Shown here in pieces: positions 62,112 to 64,000 of a stretch of DNA of 64,000 nucleotides; position 1 is the first letter of the stretch; each line of letters begins with the position of its first letter. This stretch comes from JAZIHH01 sp036678685 (lineage in GTDB: Bacteria; Bacillota; UBA4882; UBA10575): the NCBI GenBank assembly GCA_036678685.1, contig JAZIHH010000005.1, positions 221,031-285,030 of the forward strand, given 5' to 3'. The translations under genes and the position numbers were made by a program. Below the pieces are notes generated by a model. The model saw only the letters and a program-made list of their open reading frames with translations. It was not told the origin of the DNA and did no database searches.

Positions 62112-63617
62112 CTAAACCTCCTTTCCCAGTTCCTGCACCGCCCGCCGGACCGCACTGTCCAGATGCTTGCAGACCCGCCGCCGGCCCAAGCGGTCAACGA
62201 CCCCCATCTGGATCAACATCCGCAAAGGCTTCCGCTGCAGACCAGCGAGATAGACCCTTTTGCCTTCCGCCTGCAAACGTTGGACAAAATCCCCCAGGGC
62301 GAGCGCCCCCGTCTCATCCATCATGGTTACGGCCGAAAAATCCAAAACTAAGCCGGGTTTTTGCGCCAGCGCTCTAATCCGCCGCCGCATCTGCTCGACC
62401 CCGGCAAAAAAGAGCGGCCCTTCAAAGGCAAGGACCTGAATCTCCGCCGGAAGTGAAGAGACCGTTGCTGTCGCCTTACTTGTACCAACCACCTGCCCCC
62501 GCGGGGAAAAGGCCAGTTCAATCAGGACCCCGCTTCCGGCCAAAGCCACCCCGACCGCCACGGCAATCGTCAGATCCTTGACCATGGTCAGGATGGTCGT
62601 CACCGTCATAATGGCGCCATACTGCCACCGCGCCCGCGGGATCAACCGCACACTTTTCCACGCCGCCGTCCGGACCGAAGCAATCATCAGGATCGCCGCC
62701 AGGGAGGCTAAAGGAATCCGCTTGACCAGCGGGGCAAAGACCAAGACCATCAGGAGTAAAAAGACGGCATGCAGGATGCTGGAGAGCCGGGTCCGCCCTC
62801 CACTGTGGACATTGACACCGGAACGGGCCACCGCCCCGGAAACGGGCAGACCGCCAATTAGCGAGGAGACCAGATTCCCCAGCCCTTGGCCGATTAACTC
62901 CCGGTTGCTGTCGTGTTGCACGCCAAGCATGCCGTCGGTCACCTCCGCAGACAACAACGCCGAGATGCTGCCCAACAGACAAATGGTGAAGGCCGGCCCC
63001 AACAAAGCACCGAGCTGACCAAAAGGCATGGTCTCCAACACCAAGCGGGGAAAGTGGAAAGGGAGGTCCCCCACCACATGGGGGCTGTGGATGAATAGTT
63101 CGTTGGCGACCAAACCGGTCGCCAGACCAAAGAGGGATTCGGGCACTCTTTTGAAGAAACGCAAGGCCAGAATGATCACTACCACGGTCAGGAGCGTGAG
63201 CGAAAGGGTGGCTAATGCATCGTCGAGCGCGGTCATGAAAAAGAGGATCGCCACCCCGTTCGTAAACCCGGCAATCACCGGTTGGGGCAGATATTTGACG
63301 AACCCGCCCAAGCGGAGCAGCCCAAAGACCACCTGCAGCAAACCGGCCAAAGCCCCAGCCAGAAACATCCCGCCAACCCCGTACCGGCTGACGATGCCCA
63401 CCAAGACCCCAATCATTGCCCCGGTAGGTCCGGTGATCTGGACGCCACAACCGCCAAAGACTGCCGCCACCAGACCGCCGAAGATCGCCCCGTATAAACC
63501 GGCCACCGCCCCCGCGCCGCTGGCAATTCCAAAAGCCAGACTCAAGGGCAAAGCGACCACGGCGGCGGTCGCCCCACCGATCACATCACCACGAATCTGC
63601 TGCCACTTTTGCGCCAA
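62112..63617 (-). CDS. SulP-family anion transporter with STAS domain (possible bicarbonate uptake)
   Basis: This 501-aa protein starts at TTG 63617 and is the first gene of the operon. The membrane domain has the SulP blocks GIASGAGAVAGLYGAIFGGLVAAVFGGCGVQITGPTGAMIGV and NELIGQGLGNLVSSLIGGLPVSGAVARSGVNVHSGGRT. The last 100 residues are a STAS domain (LDFSAVTMMDETGALALGDFV). SulP proteins carry sulfate, bicarbonate or other anions; some (BicA type) are Na+/HCO3- symporters. Being co-transcribed with a Na+/H+ antiporter favours a Na+-coupled anion, but the substrate cannot be read from sequence. Confidence 0.92.
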   Translation of the reverse strand: MAQKWQQIRGDVIGGATAAVVALPLSLAFGIASGAGAVAGLYGAIFGGLVAAVFGGCGVQITGPTGAMIGVLVGIVSRYGVGGMFLAGALAGLLQVVFGLLRLGGFVKYLPQPVIAGFTNGVAILFFMTALDDALATLSLTLLTVVVIILALRFFKRVPESLFGLATGLVANELFIHSPHVVGDLPFHFPRLVLETMPFGQLGALLGPAFTICLLGSISALLSAEVTDGMLGVQHDSNRELIGQGLGNLVSSLIGGLPVSGAVARSGVNVHSGGRTRLSSILHAVFLLLMVLVFAPLVKRIPLASLAAILMIASVRTAAWKSVRLIPRARWQYGAIMTVTTILTMVKDLTIAVAVGVALAGSGVLIELAFSPRGQVVGTSKATATVSSLPAEIQVLAFEGPLFFAGVEQMRRRIRALAQKPGLVLDFSAVTMMDETGALALGDFVQRLQAEGKRVYLAGLQRKPLRMLIQMGVVDRLGRRRVCKHLDSAVRRAVQELGKEV

Positions 63618-63739
63618 AAAATCACCCCGTTCAGTAATGGTTGTGCCATTTGTTGCCTTTATTGCTGCATTTTCCCAGTGACAAGACGGATTCCGCCGAA
63701 AAAAGCACGCAAAAAAGCGCAGGCCTGTCTTGACGACGA

Positions 63740-63900
63740 AGACGCTACGCTTGGTCCACTCCTACGGGGTTAGCTGACGGGTTCGGGCTCCCAAGTTGCC
63801 CTACCTGGCAAGAACGGTTCTCCGGCAATAAGCTGACCTCGCCAACAGCCGAAAACCAGGATTCACCCCACAAAAACGGGTCCCCCGCTCCTTCATGGGA
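63740..63900 (-). ncRNA. c-di-AMP riboswitch (ydaO/yuaA type)
   Basis: On the minus strand the leader holds the conserved blocks of the ydaO aptamer: a GGGGGACCC near the 5' side (63890-63882), GGGGTGAATCC (63869-63859), and the long 3' block from GTAGGGCAAC through GGGAGCCCGAACCCG and TCAGCTAACCCCGTAGG (63804-63761). These are the pseudo-symmetric ligand-binding elements. It lies about 150 bases before the SulP start. T-rich stretches at 63690-63715 may belong to a transcription-off switch, but I cannot draw a convincing terminator stem. Confidence 0.85.
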
Positions 63901-63946
63901 ATTCGGAGTATAATAAAACTATTTTTCTTAAATATCCCGCTATTTA

Positions 63947-63974
63947 ATCATAGCATAAAAAAAAGTTAAGTCAA
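63947..63974 (-). promoter_or_regulatory. Promoter of the SulP-Mrp operon
   Basis: On the minus strand, TTGACT (63974-63969) and TATGAT (63952-63947) are 16 bases apart, about 50 bases before the riboswitch begins. Confidence 0.65.
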
Positions 63975-64000
63975 GGATATGCTGGAACTGTTTACAGGAT

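Noticed and set aside
1..64000. CRISPR array, tRNA or rRNA genes
   Set aside because: No regularly spaced direct repeats and no tRNA or rRNA signature sequences were seen. The only short tandem repeat is inside neuB.

Overview
The window looks like a chromosomal segment of a Gram-positive-lineage (Firmicutes/Bacillota) bacterium, possibly one with an outer membrane. Firmicute signs are strong AGGAGG-type ribosome binding sites, TTG/GTG starts, B. subtilis-type LexA boxes between lexA and a yneA-like gene, a ydaO-type c-di-AMP riboswitch and a SPOCS-like protein. The hint of a diderm envelope is a secreted patatin with a barrel-like C-terminal half ending in an aromatic residue. I cannot name the species from sequence alone; the Limnochordia/Hydrogenispora-like lineages would fit.

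1-15.5 kb is a lower-GC defence island in decay. It opens with the 3' end of a brxC/DUF6079 gene, then a BREX type 3-like set (Zn-ribbon DNA methylase, PglZ, a BrxA-like protein) and a Snf2-type helicase that has lost its motor domains. An intact AAA ATPase plus subtilisin-like protease pair follows (ietAS-like). Next comes a trypsin-like protease gene that is 5'-truncated and split by a 1584-bp DDE insertion sequence; removing the IS and one 6-bp target copy restores its frame exactly. An SF2 helicase and an unknown 136-aa protein close the island.

15.8-26.2 kb holds a membrane protein/winged-helix pair with a palindromic operator in its promoter, three secreted unknowns, IS256 copy 1, a chemoreceptor, an SNF-family symporter, a radical SAM protein and a GNAT acetyltransferase. 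26.4-38.3 kb is a surface-glycan locus. It encodes a complete nonulosonic (legionaminic/sialic-like) acid set (NeuD, NeuB, NeuC, DegT aminotransferase, NeuA, 4,6-dehydratase) with a second-aminotransferase remnant, and four glycosyltransferase-like genes.

38.5-45.7 kb carries prephenate dehydratase, a YnbB-like PLP enzyme, MgtC, lexA and a divergent SOS-type yneA with three LexA boxes, a MarR regulator with an evident operator, and a duplicated membrane gene whose first copy has an in-frame TAG. 46.3-52.5 kb carries IS256 copy 2, a YesN/YesM-type two-component pair in which both genes are broken (the regulator by the IS, the kinase by TAG), and a GH4 glycosidase.

52.8-64 kb carries the patatin and, convergent to it, a ten-gene SulP plus Mrp/Mbh-type cation antiporter operon preceded by a c-di-AMP riboswitch. 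The inferred logic is that c-di-AMP controls a Na+-coupled anion (perhaps bicarbonate) uptake and Na+/H+ antiport module.
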